From: Nitrososphaeraceae archaeon
Lineage (GTDB): Archaea > Thermoproteota > Nitrososphaeria > Nitrososphaerales > Nitrososphaeraceae
Assembly (NCBI GenBank): GCA_030038695.1
Contig: JASHSN010000008.1
Span: forward strand, 1-6,157
Direction: 5' to 3'
DNA: 6,157 nt
The number at the start of each line of letters is the position of its first letter. Position 1 is the stretch's first letter. Made by a program: the position numbers and the translations under genes. Shown here in pieces: positions 1 through 4,550 of this stretch. The notes under the pieces are model-generated. The model did no database searches. It was not told the origin of the DNA and saw only the letters and a program-made list of their open reading frames with translations.

Positions 1-2
1 AC

Positions 3-158
3 ATCCTGGTAACAATGAATGCACGCTCTCTTGATGAAATGCATCACTTGATCTCTGAGAAGGTCGGTCGTGTTGAAGGAGTTCAAAAGACGGAAACATT
101 TATTGAAATGAGGAAGACCGCACGCGAAATAATCTATCCAACCTCAATATCAAGATAA
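3..158 (+). CDS. Lrp/AsnC family transcriptional regulator, C-terminal end (5' truncated by window)
   Basis: The reading frame is open from the window edge to a TAA stop and gives 51 residues. It begins ILVTMNARSLDEM and continues through a VGRVEGVQKTETFIEM segment. That is the usual end of the ligand-binding RAM domain of Lrp/AsnC regulators, where a 'V..V.GV..T.T...' strand closes the alpha-beta sandwich. The DNA-binding helix-turn-helix would lie upstream, outside the window. Proteins of this family form dimers or octamers and sense amino acids or other small molecules. The gene ends 47 bases before ctaB and on the same strand. Its last codons hold the left arm of a perfect inverted repeat that precedes the ctaB TATA box, so it could control itself or ctaB, which is inference. 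A stand-alone RAM-domain protein is the main alternative. Confidence 0.75.
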   Translation: MLVTMNARSLDEMHHLISEKVGRVEGVQKTETFIEMRKTAREIIYPTSISR

Positions 159-173
159 CATAACGTGATATTG
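145..173. repeat. Perfect 8-bp inverted repeat upstream of ctaB (candidate operator)
   Basis: CAATATCA (145-152) and TGATATTG (166-173) are exact inverted copies separated by 13 bases. The arm centres are 21 bp apart, about two helical turns, which would suit a dimer bound to one face. The right arm ends two bases before the ctaB TATA box and covers the expected TFB recognition element. It also overlaps the last codons of the upstream regulator gene. Confidence 0.5.
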
Positions 174-175
174 CC

Positions 176-184
176 TTTTATAAG
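176..184 (+). promoter_or_regulatory. TATA box of ctaB
   Basis: TTTTATAAG matches the archaeal box A. Its centre is about 26 bases before the ATG at 206, so transcription should start at or next to the start codon and give a leaderless mRNA. No SD-like motif precedes the ATG, which agrees with this. Confidence 0.65.
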
Positions 185-205
185 AGATTAGTTAGAAAAA
201 TTGAT

Positions 206-1102
206 ATGGGTACCTTGCTTCCGCAAACGAGCGCTAGCAATACGCTCAAGAATTATTATGAGTTAACGAAGCCAAAGATTTGGTACCTCCTTGTATTCAC
301 GGCCGTTGCTTCAGCGCTCACGGCTTCTTTCTTATCACACATCGTCGTTGACCCCATAACGTGGGTGTTGATTATAGGCGCAATAGCTGCTGGTTCAGCA
401 GCCGCTGACACGCTCACAGGTTACAACGACCGGGATATTGATGGAATTATGGAGAGGACTAAGCAAAGGCCTATTCCATCAGGGAGAATTTCCCCGCATA
501 ATGCCCTGGTGTTTGGCTTGATCCTCGCGGCAATCTCGTTAGTACTTGCCTGGCTTATTAACATATGGGCTTTTGCTTTGATGGGTTTTGGATTGTTTGA
601 TAACATAATTGTTTATAGTAAATGGCTAAAGAGAACTAGCCGGACAAATATTATTTTGGGCGGTTTTTCAGGCGGCATACCGGCCATGATAGGCTATGTC
701 GCAATCACGACGCAAAATATTGAGATCGGCTTGGTTATGGCTAGTCTAGTTTTCCTTTGGATCCCACCCCACATTTGGAGCCTTGCGTTGCATGCTAGGA
801 AAGATTACAGAAAGGCTGGTGTTCCGATGCTACCAGTAGTTTCTGATGAAAAGAAATCTGTTCGCATAATAGCAGTTACTACGTTAATCATGGTTTTGTT
901 TAGCATATTACCGTTTTCTCTCAACCATTTCGGACAGATTTATCTTGTTACTGCAAGTATTTCTGGTGCAATCATATTGTCGTTATCGGTTTGGTTAATG
1001 GTAAAGCCAAACGAGAGAGTTTCTTGGATAGTATTTAAGTTCAGCAGCCCATATCTGGCCACACTATTCATTGCTTTAATTATGGATTCGTTATTCCGTT
1101 GA
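206..1102 (+). CDS. ctaB: Protoheme IX farnesyltransferase (heme O synthase)
   Basis: This membrane enzyme of the UbiA prenyltransferase superfamily adds a farnesyl group to heme b to make heme O, the precursor of heme A in aa3-type terminal oxidases. At 298 residues it has normal family length and several hydrophobic segments (about 26-46, 52-70, 100-130, 150-168, 175-195, 220-240, 245-265 and 278-296). The first acidic motif is DRDIDGIMERTKQRP (75-89). The second conserved region is YSKWLKRTSRTNIILGG (137-153). The third is WIPPHIWSLAL (185-195), followed by DYRKAGVPMLPV (200-211). In bacterial homologues two Asn residues usually stand just before DRDID; here residues 71-72 are Thr-Gly. The ATG is supported by a TATA box 26 bases upstream. 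The product would support respiration. UbiA-type quinone or lipid prenyltransferases are less likely because the heme O synthase motifs are complete. Confidence 0.93.
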   Translation: MGTLLPQTSASNTLKNYYELTKPKIWYLLVFTAVASALTASFLSHIVVDPITWVLIIGAIAAGSAAADTLTGYNDRDIDGIMERTKQRPIPSGRISPHNALVFGLILAAISLVLAWLINIWAFALMGFGLFDNIIVYSKWLKRTSRTNIILGGFSGGIPAMIGYVAITTQNIEIGLVMASLVFLWIPPHIWSLALHARKDYRKAGVPMLPVVSDEKKSVRIIAVTTLIMVLFSILPFSLNHFGQIYLVTASISGAIILSLSVWLMVKPNERVSWIVFKFSSPYLATLFIALIMDSLFR

Positions 1103-1113
1103 TAAGACTTATC
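1101..1113. repeat. 13-bp palindrome at the ctaB stop codon
   Basis: GATAAG-A-CTTATC is a perfect palindrome that overlaps the ctaB stop. In RNA it could form a 5-bp hairpin with a GAC loop. No T-tract follows, so a terminator role is doubtful; it may be an RNA-processing or protein site, or chance. Confidence 0.3.
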
Positions 1114-1148
1114 CCGGCCTAAAAGCATATTGGTTGTTACTAATTTAG

Positions 1149-1156
1149 GATATAAG
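1149..1156 (+). promoter_or_regulatory. TATA box of the 46-residue small gene
   Basis: GATATAAG resembles box A. Its centre lies about 26 bases before position 1178, so a transcript starting there would have a short leader of about 16 bases, enough to hold the SD site at 1184-1189. Confidence 0.45.
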
Positions 1157-1183
1157 ACGGATAGAAAGACAGTACATTTACAA

Positions 1184-1189
1184 GGTGAT
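1184..1189 (+). promoter_or_regulatory. Shine-Dalgarno site of the small gene
   Basis: GGTGAT is a full match to the archaeal anti-SD (16S rRNA 3' end ATCACC). The GGTG core lies six bases before the ATG at 1194. It is one of the few clear SD sites in the window and is the main reason to treat the short ORF as a gene. Confidence 0.55.
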
Positions 1190-1193
1190 AAGT

Positions 1194-1334
1194 ATGGTCT
1201 ACCGGATTGATATAAGAAAGCAGTTGAGGGCTAAAGGTTCATTTATCTGTAAATGCCTAGGAAATTGTAAACTGTTCCCAAAGATTGCTGTTAGTTCTTC
1301 GATATCGATAGGAGCTGCCTATATCAGGCCATAG
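1194..1334 (+). CDS. Unrecognised 46-residue basic protein with a CxCxxxC motif
   Basis: I do not recognise this protein. It starts MVYRIDIRKQLRAKGSFICK and has nine Lys/Arg against one Asp. Cysteines stand at 19, 21 and 25 (CKCLGNC), and a hydrophobic, serine-rich tail ends in AAYIRP. Three close cysteines could bind a metal, perhaps as a dimer or with a partner, but this is inference. The expression signals are coherent: a TATA box at 1149-1156, a predicted transcript start near 1178, a perfect GGTGAT SD at 1184-1189, and an ATG at proper spacing. A GTG at 1185 is in frame but would lie inside the SD. The gene converges with nep1 and overlaps its 3' end by 11 bases, so the two transcripts would be complementary at their ends. 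The alternative is a chance ORF in a gene-poor gap. Confidence 0.45.
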   Translation: MVYRIDIRKQLRAKGSFICKCLGNCKLFPKIAVSSSISIGAAYIRP

Positions 1335-2037
1335 ACATTTTCTTCTCGCATTCGTAGAGTACTCGCGCAATAACGACATGCGCTTCCAATTTTGTTTTTC
1401 CAATCGAGTACAAATTGTCCAAGTAATTGCTTATGTAATCAGAAAAATGACCTTTCGGGAAGCCACCAATAACGATTGTGCACTGACACCGAGCGGTTCC
1501 GTTTATGTACTTTGAAACCACCTCCTGAGCAGTGCTTGCAAGTCCGCCACTTGATAGGCCTATGCATTTACTACATCTTGCCATATTTTTAATCAAATGT
1601 TCAAATTCAACGTCATCTAACAGTTCTAAAAGTGTTCTATTGTCCTGTTGACTTTTTATTATTTTATCTTTGAACAATTTCATCATTAGTCCTTCGAAAC
1701 GGAAATATGACTTGGGCATCCTCAAATTAGATCCTATTAAGATCACTTTATTGTTGATAGTGTATACATAAACAGATAATTTGTTCTCCAGATATAAAGG
1801 AGTAGATAGGGCCTCCTGTAATGCAAAATGAACTATGTCTGGGCGACCACGCTTCCACATGCTTCCAAGTCTGCCGGCTACCATTGCTGAATGGTGATAA
1901 CTTCTATCTAACAATATTTCCGTAGGTTGTTTGCCAAGTCTTTTAGCATGTCTTATTACAGCCATATGTCTTACTAATTGTTTGGGAACAGTCTCCAGAG
2001 ATGCATCCCCGATTACCAGTGCCACTGATGCTACCAA
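1324..2037 (-). CDS. nep1: 16S rRNA pseudouridine-N1-methyltransferase Nep1 (Emg1 family)
   Basis: Nep1 is a SPOUT-class, SAM-dependent enzyme that methylates N1 of a hypermodified pseudouridine in small-subunit rRNA (helix 35 region) and also acts in 30S assembly. Family motifs appear in order: LDRSYHHSAM (43-52), RGRPDIVHFAL (63-73), NLRMPKSYFRFEGLM (104-118), the SAM-knot element IGGFPKGHFS (190-199) and KLEAHVVIARV (216-226). At 237 residues it is slightly longer than short archaeal forms because of an insert near 125-160 with two cysteines (C155, C158). The start is TTG at 2037: an in-frame stop lies two codons upstream and a minus-strand TATA box sits about 30 bases away. An in-frame GTG at 2025 is the alternative. 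The gene is divergent from the Rpp21 gene, another RNA-processing factor, and convergent with the 46-residue gene. Confidence 0.93.
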   Translation of the reverse strand: MVASVALVIGDASLETVPKQLVRHMAVIRHAKRLGKQPTEILLDRSYHHSAMVAGRLGSMWKRGRPDIVHFALQEALSTPLYLENKLSVYVYTINNKVILIGSNLRMPKSYFRFEGLMMKLFKDKIIKSQQDNRTLLELLDDVEFEHLIKNMARCSKCIGLSSGGLASTAQEVVSKYINGTARCQCTIVIGGFPKGHFSDYISNYLDNLYSIGKTKLEAHVVIARVLYECEKKMSMA

Positions 2038-2056
2038 CTGTTATGAATAAACCTAG

Positions 2057-2077
2057 AGCTGTCTATTATAGCTGTCT
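2057..2077. repeat. 8-bp direct repeats bracketing the nep1 TATA box
   Basis: AGCTGTCT occurs at 2057-2064 and again at 2070-2077, five bases apart. On the nep1 strand this reads AGACAGCT-ATAAT-AGACAGCT, so the TATA box lies between and partly within two identical copies. This could be a repressor site or a duplication. Confidence 0.45.
2064..2071 (-). promoter_or_regulatory. TATA box of nep1
   Basis: On the minus strand this reads CTATAATA, 27 to 34 bases before the TTG at 2037. The spacing puts the transcript start at or near the start codon and supports TTG over the later GTG. Confidence 0.5.
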
Positions 2078-2213
2078 TGACTACATTAACAATCTACCTT
2101 AAACAACTAGTTAATTGCCTTTCAGGGTACGGATTACTGTGCATACGAGATAGAAGTCTTAATTGCTATTATTCACAACTGGAAGATATATCGTAAAGTT
2201 GAATAAATGATAA
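2078..2213. other. Divergent promoter region between nep1 and the Rpp21 gene, no gene seen
   Basis: The gap from 2038 to 2271 holds the two divergent promoters annotated separately. The stretch between them is AT-rich and has no ORF of useful length; a 19-codon plus-strand ORF from 2043 lacks any supporting signal. TTAATTGC occurs twice (2111-2118 and 2159-2166). No tRNA or structured RNA was recognised. Confidence 0.5.
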
Positions 2214-2233
2214 TGTCAGATCCTATCCTGACA
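2214..2233. repeat. 6-bp inverted repeat upstream of the Rpp21 gene TATA box
   Basis: TGTCAG (2214-2219) and CTGACA (2228-2233) are exact inverted copies around an 8-base spacer that contains part of a tandem ATCCT repeat. The right arm ends two bases before the TATA box, so it covers the likely TFB element. Arms this short also arise by chance. Confidence 0.35.
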
Positions 2234-2235
2234 AA

Positions 2236-2244
2236 TATTATATG
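2236..2244 (+). promoter_or_regulatory. TATA box of the Rpp21-S19e-PDCD5 block
   Basis: TATTATATG is centred about 32 bases before the ATG at 2272. The predicted leader is no more than a few bases, and no SD precedes the ATG. Confidence 0.5.
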
Positions 2245-2271
2245 TCCAAATCCCACTACATATCTTGATTT

Positions 2272-2592
2272 ATGAGGCGGCAGATTATTAAGGATATAGC
2301 AAGAGATAGGGTGCGAATCCTCATGGCGAATGCATTAAATGAAGTGCGAGGAAATGAAAAGATTGCCCATCAACAGGCGTATCTTGCTAAGAAAATTGCT
2401 ATGAGATTACGTGTAAGGCTGGACTACGAAATTCGACACTTGTTCTGCAAGAAGTGCAAGCAATTTATTATCCCTGGAAAAGATTCAAGGATCCGAATAG
2501 GAAGAACTAGAACAAAGTGCATAAGGATCACTTGTTTGAAGTGCGGACACACTTATCACAAAATTCTAATTAAATCCTATAAGGATTTATAA
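2272..2592 (+). CDS. rnp4: Ribonuclease P protein component 4 (Rpp21/Rpr2 family)
   Basis: This is a protein subunit of archaeal RNase P, the ribonucleoprotein that removes 5' leaders from precursor tRNAs. In characterised archaea Rpp21 pairs with Rpp29 and binds the specificity domain of the RNA. The 106 residues show the family plan. An N-terminal helical half (about 1-55) is rich in Arg/Lys and contains RDRVRILMANAL. A zinc ribbon follows, with C59-x2-C62 and C88-x2-C91 and the GxxxRIRIGRTRT stretch between the pairs. The ATG at 2272 is supported by the upstream TATA box and full helix length; the inner Met at 19 would remove the first helix. It heads a same-strand block with S19e (32-base gap) and PDCD5. 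Its last codons also encode the palindrome and TATA box of the S19e promoter. Confidence 0.9.
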   Translation: MRRQIIKDIARDRVRILMANALNEVRGNEKIAHQQAYLAKKIAMRLRVRLDYEIRHLFCKKCKQFIIPGKDSRIRIGRTRTKCIRITCLKCGHTYHKILIKSYKDL

Positions 2593-2600
2593 GGGATTTA
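2571..2600. repeat. 8-bp inverted repeat plus third half-site at the S19e promoter
   Basis: TAAATCCT-ATA-AGGATTTA (2571-2589) is a perfect 19-bp palindrome. A further GGATTTA copy stands at 2594-2600, exactly 11 bp, or one helical turn, after the copy at 2583-2589. The array overlaps the rnp4 stop codon and the S19e TATA box. It may be an operator, or an RNA hairpin at the rnp4 3' end. Confidence 0.45.
2586..2593 (+). promoter_or_regulatory. TATA box of the S19e gene
   Basis: TTTATAAG is a strong box A match, lying 32 to 39 bases before the ATG at 2625 and overlapping the rnp4 stop. It predicts an internal promoter with a very short leader, which would let S19e and PDCD5 be made in excess of Rpp21. 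Confidence 0.5.
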
Positions 2601-2624
2601 CAGCGTGATTATTCTGTAATTACT

Positions 2625-3077
2625 ATGGCTAAAGCTTACGATATTCCAGCCACTGAACTAATAACCAGATTAGCCGAACACTTACGCAACGACAAGAAAA
2701 TACAGCCTCCGCAGTGGGCAGCCTATGTGAAGACTGGAGCACACGCTGAAAAGATCCCTCAGAACAAGGATTGGTGGTACACGAGATGCGCATCAATCGT
2801 AAGGAAGATCTACCTCCATGGTCCTACGGGGGTTTCGGATCTGAAGAGCGAGTACGGAGGAAGAAAACGAATAGGATACAATTTAGATCATCATAAAGAT
2901 GCTGGTGGAGCGATTATCCGCAAAGCCCTACAACAATTAGAAGCAGCTGGCTATGTTACCAGGAAAAAAAGAGGCCGATTGATATCAGATGAAGGAATGA
3001 AAAAGATCGATAGATTGTCTACAGAAGTCTTTAAAGACATTCTGAAGGCTGCGCCTGAGCTACAGCGATACGCCTAG
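2625..3077 (+). CDS. rps19e: 30S ribosomal protein S19e
   Basis: S19e is an archaeal and eukaryotic small-subunit protein with a winged-helix fold; in eukaryotes it is needed for small-subunit rRNA maturation. The 150-residue length is normal. Signature segments are YDIPATELITRLAEHL near the start, QPPQWAAYVKTGAHAEKIP (28-45), DWWYTRCASIVRKIYL (49-64), and the family-typical YGGRKRIGYNLDHHKDAGG (77-95). The last is followed by IIRKALQQLEAAGYV (97-111), a recognition helix and wing, and a basic KKRGR tail. The ATG is the first usable start and lies 32 to 39 bases after a TATA box. PDCD5 follows after 24 bases, an arrangement widely kept in archaea. Confidence 0.96.
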   Translation: MAKAYDIPATELITRLAEHLRNDKKIQPPQWAAYVKTGAHAEKIPQNKDWWYTRCASIVRKIYLHGPTGVSDLKSEYGGRKRIGYNLDHHKDAGGAIIRKALQQLEAAGYVTRKKRGRLISDEGMKKIDRLSTEVFKDILKAAPELQRYA

Positions 3078-3090
3078 ACGTGTATTAGAT

Positions 3091-3095
3091 GAGGT
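3091..3095 (+). promoter_or_regulatory. Shine-Dalgarno site of the PDCD5 gene
   Basis: GAGGT lies six bases before the ATG at 3102. With no TATA box in the 24-base gap, this points to translation from a transcript shared with S19e, and it fixes the start. Confidence 0.6.
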
Positions 3096-3101
3096 CTGGA
3101 T

Positions 3102-3392
3102 ATGTCGATTCCTCAATCCCAACAACCAAATGACGAGGAAGCAAGGAAACGTGAAGCTGAGGCTTCGGCAATGCGTCAACGTGCACTGATGATTTTGTTA
3201 GATGCTTCTGCTCGTCAGCGTTTGATGAATGTTAGAATGGTCAAACCAGAACTTGCAACCGCCGTTGAAAACTATCTATTAAATGCGGCGTCCAGCGGGA
3301 GACTCAACAGGGCATTAACAGATGAAGAATTGAAACAAATATTGCTAAGTATTCAGCAGCCCAAAAAAGATTTCAGGATAAGTAGACTTTAA
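3102..3392 (+). CDS. PDCD5-family DNA-binding protein
   Basis: This is a 96-residue archaeal homologue of human programmed cell death protein 5 (TFAR19). Archaeal members are small, basic three-helix-bundle proteins reported to bind DNA; their cellular job is not settled. The N-terminus (1-22) is hydrophilic and charged (NDEEARKREAEASAM). The core follows with QRALMILLDASARQRLMNVRMVKPELA (26-52) and ENYLLNAASSGRL (56-68), then LTDEELKQILLSIQQPKKDFRISRL (72-96), all matching the family pattern. The start is set by GAGGT six bases upstream. It is the last gene of the Rpp21-S19e block. In many archaea L39e, L31e and eIF6 genes follow, but here a terminator and a dehydrogenase gene come next. The link to translation comes from gene order alone. 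Confidence 0.9.
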   Translation: MSIPQSQQPNDEEARKREAEASAMRQRALMILLDASARQRLMNVRMVKPELATAVENYLLNAASSGRLNRALTDEELKQILLSIQQPKKDFRISRL

Positions 3393-3418
3393 GTCTTTTT
3401 CAGGGAAAATTTTTCTTT
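3384..3418 (+). terminator. T-rich terminator after PDCD5
   Basis: A short hairpin, AGACT-TTA-AGTCT (3384-3396), spans the stop codon and runs into TTTTT (3396-3400). A second T-run follows at 3410-3414 with CTTT after it. Oligo-T tracts are the main archaeal termination signal, and this is the densest such stretch in the window. Confidence 0.5.
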
Positions 3419-3450
3419 AACTATTTGTAAGGTGTTTCACTTGAGTTAAC

Positions 3451-3459
3451 TATATTAAG
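3451..3459 (+). promoter_or_regulatory. TATA box of the dehydrogenase gene
   Basis: TATATTAAG is centred about 28 bases before the ATG at 3482, so a leaderless transcript is predicted. TTAACTAT occurs at its left edge (3446-3453) and again 29 bases upstream (3417-3424). Confidence 0.5.
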
Positions 3460-3481
3460 TCTCCACAACGCTTTCAACTTG

Positions 3482-4531
3482 ATGAAGGCAGCCGTATTTC
3501 GAGAATATAGCAAAGATCCCACGCAAGTTGTCAAAATCGAAGACATAGACATGCCAAAACTTAAAACTAACGAAGTTATGATAAAGGTAGATTTAGCATC
3601 ATATAACTATAATGACTTATGGGCTATCTGGGGCGAGCCGGTAAAGACACCACTGCCACACATCTCTGGCAGTGACGTCGCTGGCAGCATAGTGGAAGTA
3701 GGGGAGGATGTTACTAAACTCAAACCTGGTGATAGGGTGGTTTCCCATTCGAATATGAGTTGCAGGGTATGTGAAATGTGCACTGCAGGTAGAGAGTACG
3801 ATTGCAATGATAGAACAATTTGGGGTTTCCAAACAGGCCCACTTTGGGGCGGGTTTGCACAATACACCCATCTACCTGAAGTAAACGTTTCCCTACTACC
3901 TGATAATGTTTCATTTGAAGATGCAGCAGCAATCTCAATGGTCGGCATGACTGCGTGGCATATGTTAGTAGGGAGGGCCAAGATAAGGCCAGGTCAAACT
4001 GTCTTGGTAATGGGCGGTACTAGCGGTGTAGGAATGGCTGGGATTCAAATAGCAAAATTGTATAACTGCACAGTCATTGCTACCGCAGGAAACAAGGAAA
4101 AAATGGACAAGTGTATAGAGATCGGCGCGGACCATGTCGTTAATCATAGAGAAACGGATTGGTTTAAAAAAGTAAGGGAAATTACAAAGAAGCAAGGGGT
4201 AGACATTGTCTTCGAACATATTGGTAAGGCGACGTTCCCTCAGGAAGTTGCACTTTTAAAGAGCGGCGGAACTCTTGTCGCAACCGGCGCAACCACTGGT
4301 TACGATACTACTCTCGACCTAAGATATCTGTTTTTTAAAGGAACAAACTTGCTTGGGTCCACGCAAGGTACTAAAGCCGAACTCGAAGAGGTCATCTATT
4401 GGACGAGCAGAGGCAAGATAAAGCCTCTAATTTCTACCATCTTACCCTTTAACGACATGGTTAAAGGACATATCATGATGGCAAAAGCTGAACAGATTGG
4501 TAAAATCTTGACTACCCCACAGAAACTATAA
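3482..4531 (+). CDS. Zinc-type medium-chain dehydrogenase/reductase (possible enoyl-CoA or acryloyl-CoA reductase)
   Basis: This is a 349-residue NAD(P)H-dependent MDR protein. The N-terminal GroES-like domain contains YNYNDLWAIWG (41-51), HISGSDVAG (60-68) and GEDVTKLKPGDRVV (74-87). The structural zinc loop is complete: C94, C97, C100 and C108. The catalytic zinc ligands are not: the usual Cys of the 'CGTD' position is replaced in NYND (42-45), and GSD (63-65) stands where alcohol dehydrogenases have GHE. The Rossmann domain has VLVMGGTSGVGMAGIQIAK (174-192) and GADHVVNHR (215-223). This pattern is shared with MDR enoyl-thioester reductases, including archaeal acryloyl-CoA reductases of the 3-hydroxypropionate/4-hydroxybutyrate cycle, and with quinone oxidoreductases. 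Substrate is therefore inferred. A TTG at 3479 directly precedes the ATG; the ATG at 3482 fits the TATA spacing and family N-terminus (MKAAVF). A lyase gene follows after 19 bases. Confidence 0.85.
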   Translation: MKAAVFREYSKDPTQVVKIEDIDMPKLKTNEVMIKVDLASYNYNDLWAIWGEPVKTPLPHISGSDVAGSIVEVGEDVTKLKPGDRVVSHSNMSCRVCEMCTAGREYDCNDRTIWGFQTGPLWGGFAQYTHLPEVNVSLLPDNVSFEDAAAISMVGMTAWHMLVGRAKIRPGQTVLVMGGTSGVGMAGIQIAKLYNCTVIATAGNKEKMDKCIEIGADHVVNHRETDWFKKVREITKKQGVDIVFEHIGKATFPQEVALLKSGGTLVATGATTGYDTTLDLRYLFFKGTNLLGSTQGTKAELEEVIYWTSRGKIKPLISTILPFNDMVKGHIMMAKAEQIGKILTTPQKL

Positions 4532-4532
4532 A
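4527..4532 (+). promoter_or_regulatory. Possible TATA box of the lyase gene
   Basis: TATAAA overlaps the dehydrogenase stop codon, but its centre is only about 21 bases before the ATG at 4551, short for a leaderless start there. Cotranscription with the dehydrogenase is the alternative; no SD is present. Confidence 0.25.
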
Positions 4533-4550
4533 CCTACCCTTCACATTTTG

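Noticed and set aside
421..606. Minus-strand ORF within ctaB, and a similar one at 940-1128
   Set aside because: Both are antisense shadows of a conserved membrane protein gene with no initiation signals.
2043..2102. 19-codon plus-strand ORF upstream of nep1
   Set aside because: It overlaps the nep1 promoter and lacks both an SD and a TATA box at proper spacing.
2111..2166. TTAATTGC direct repeat, 48 bp period
   Set aside because: An AT-rich 8-mer seen twice in an AT-rich gap is expected by chance and has no relation to either promoter.
3607..3981. Long minus-strand ORFs inside the dehydrogenase gene
   Set aside because: They overlap a well-supported gene, show no family resemblance and have no promoter or SD.
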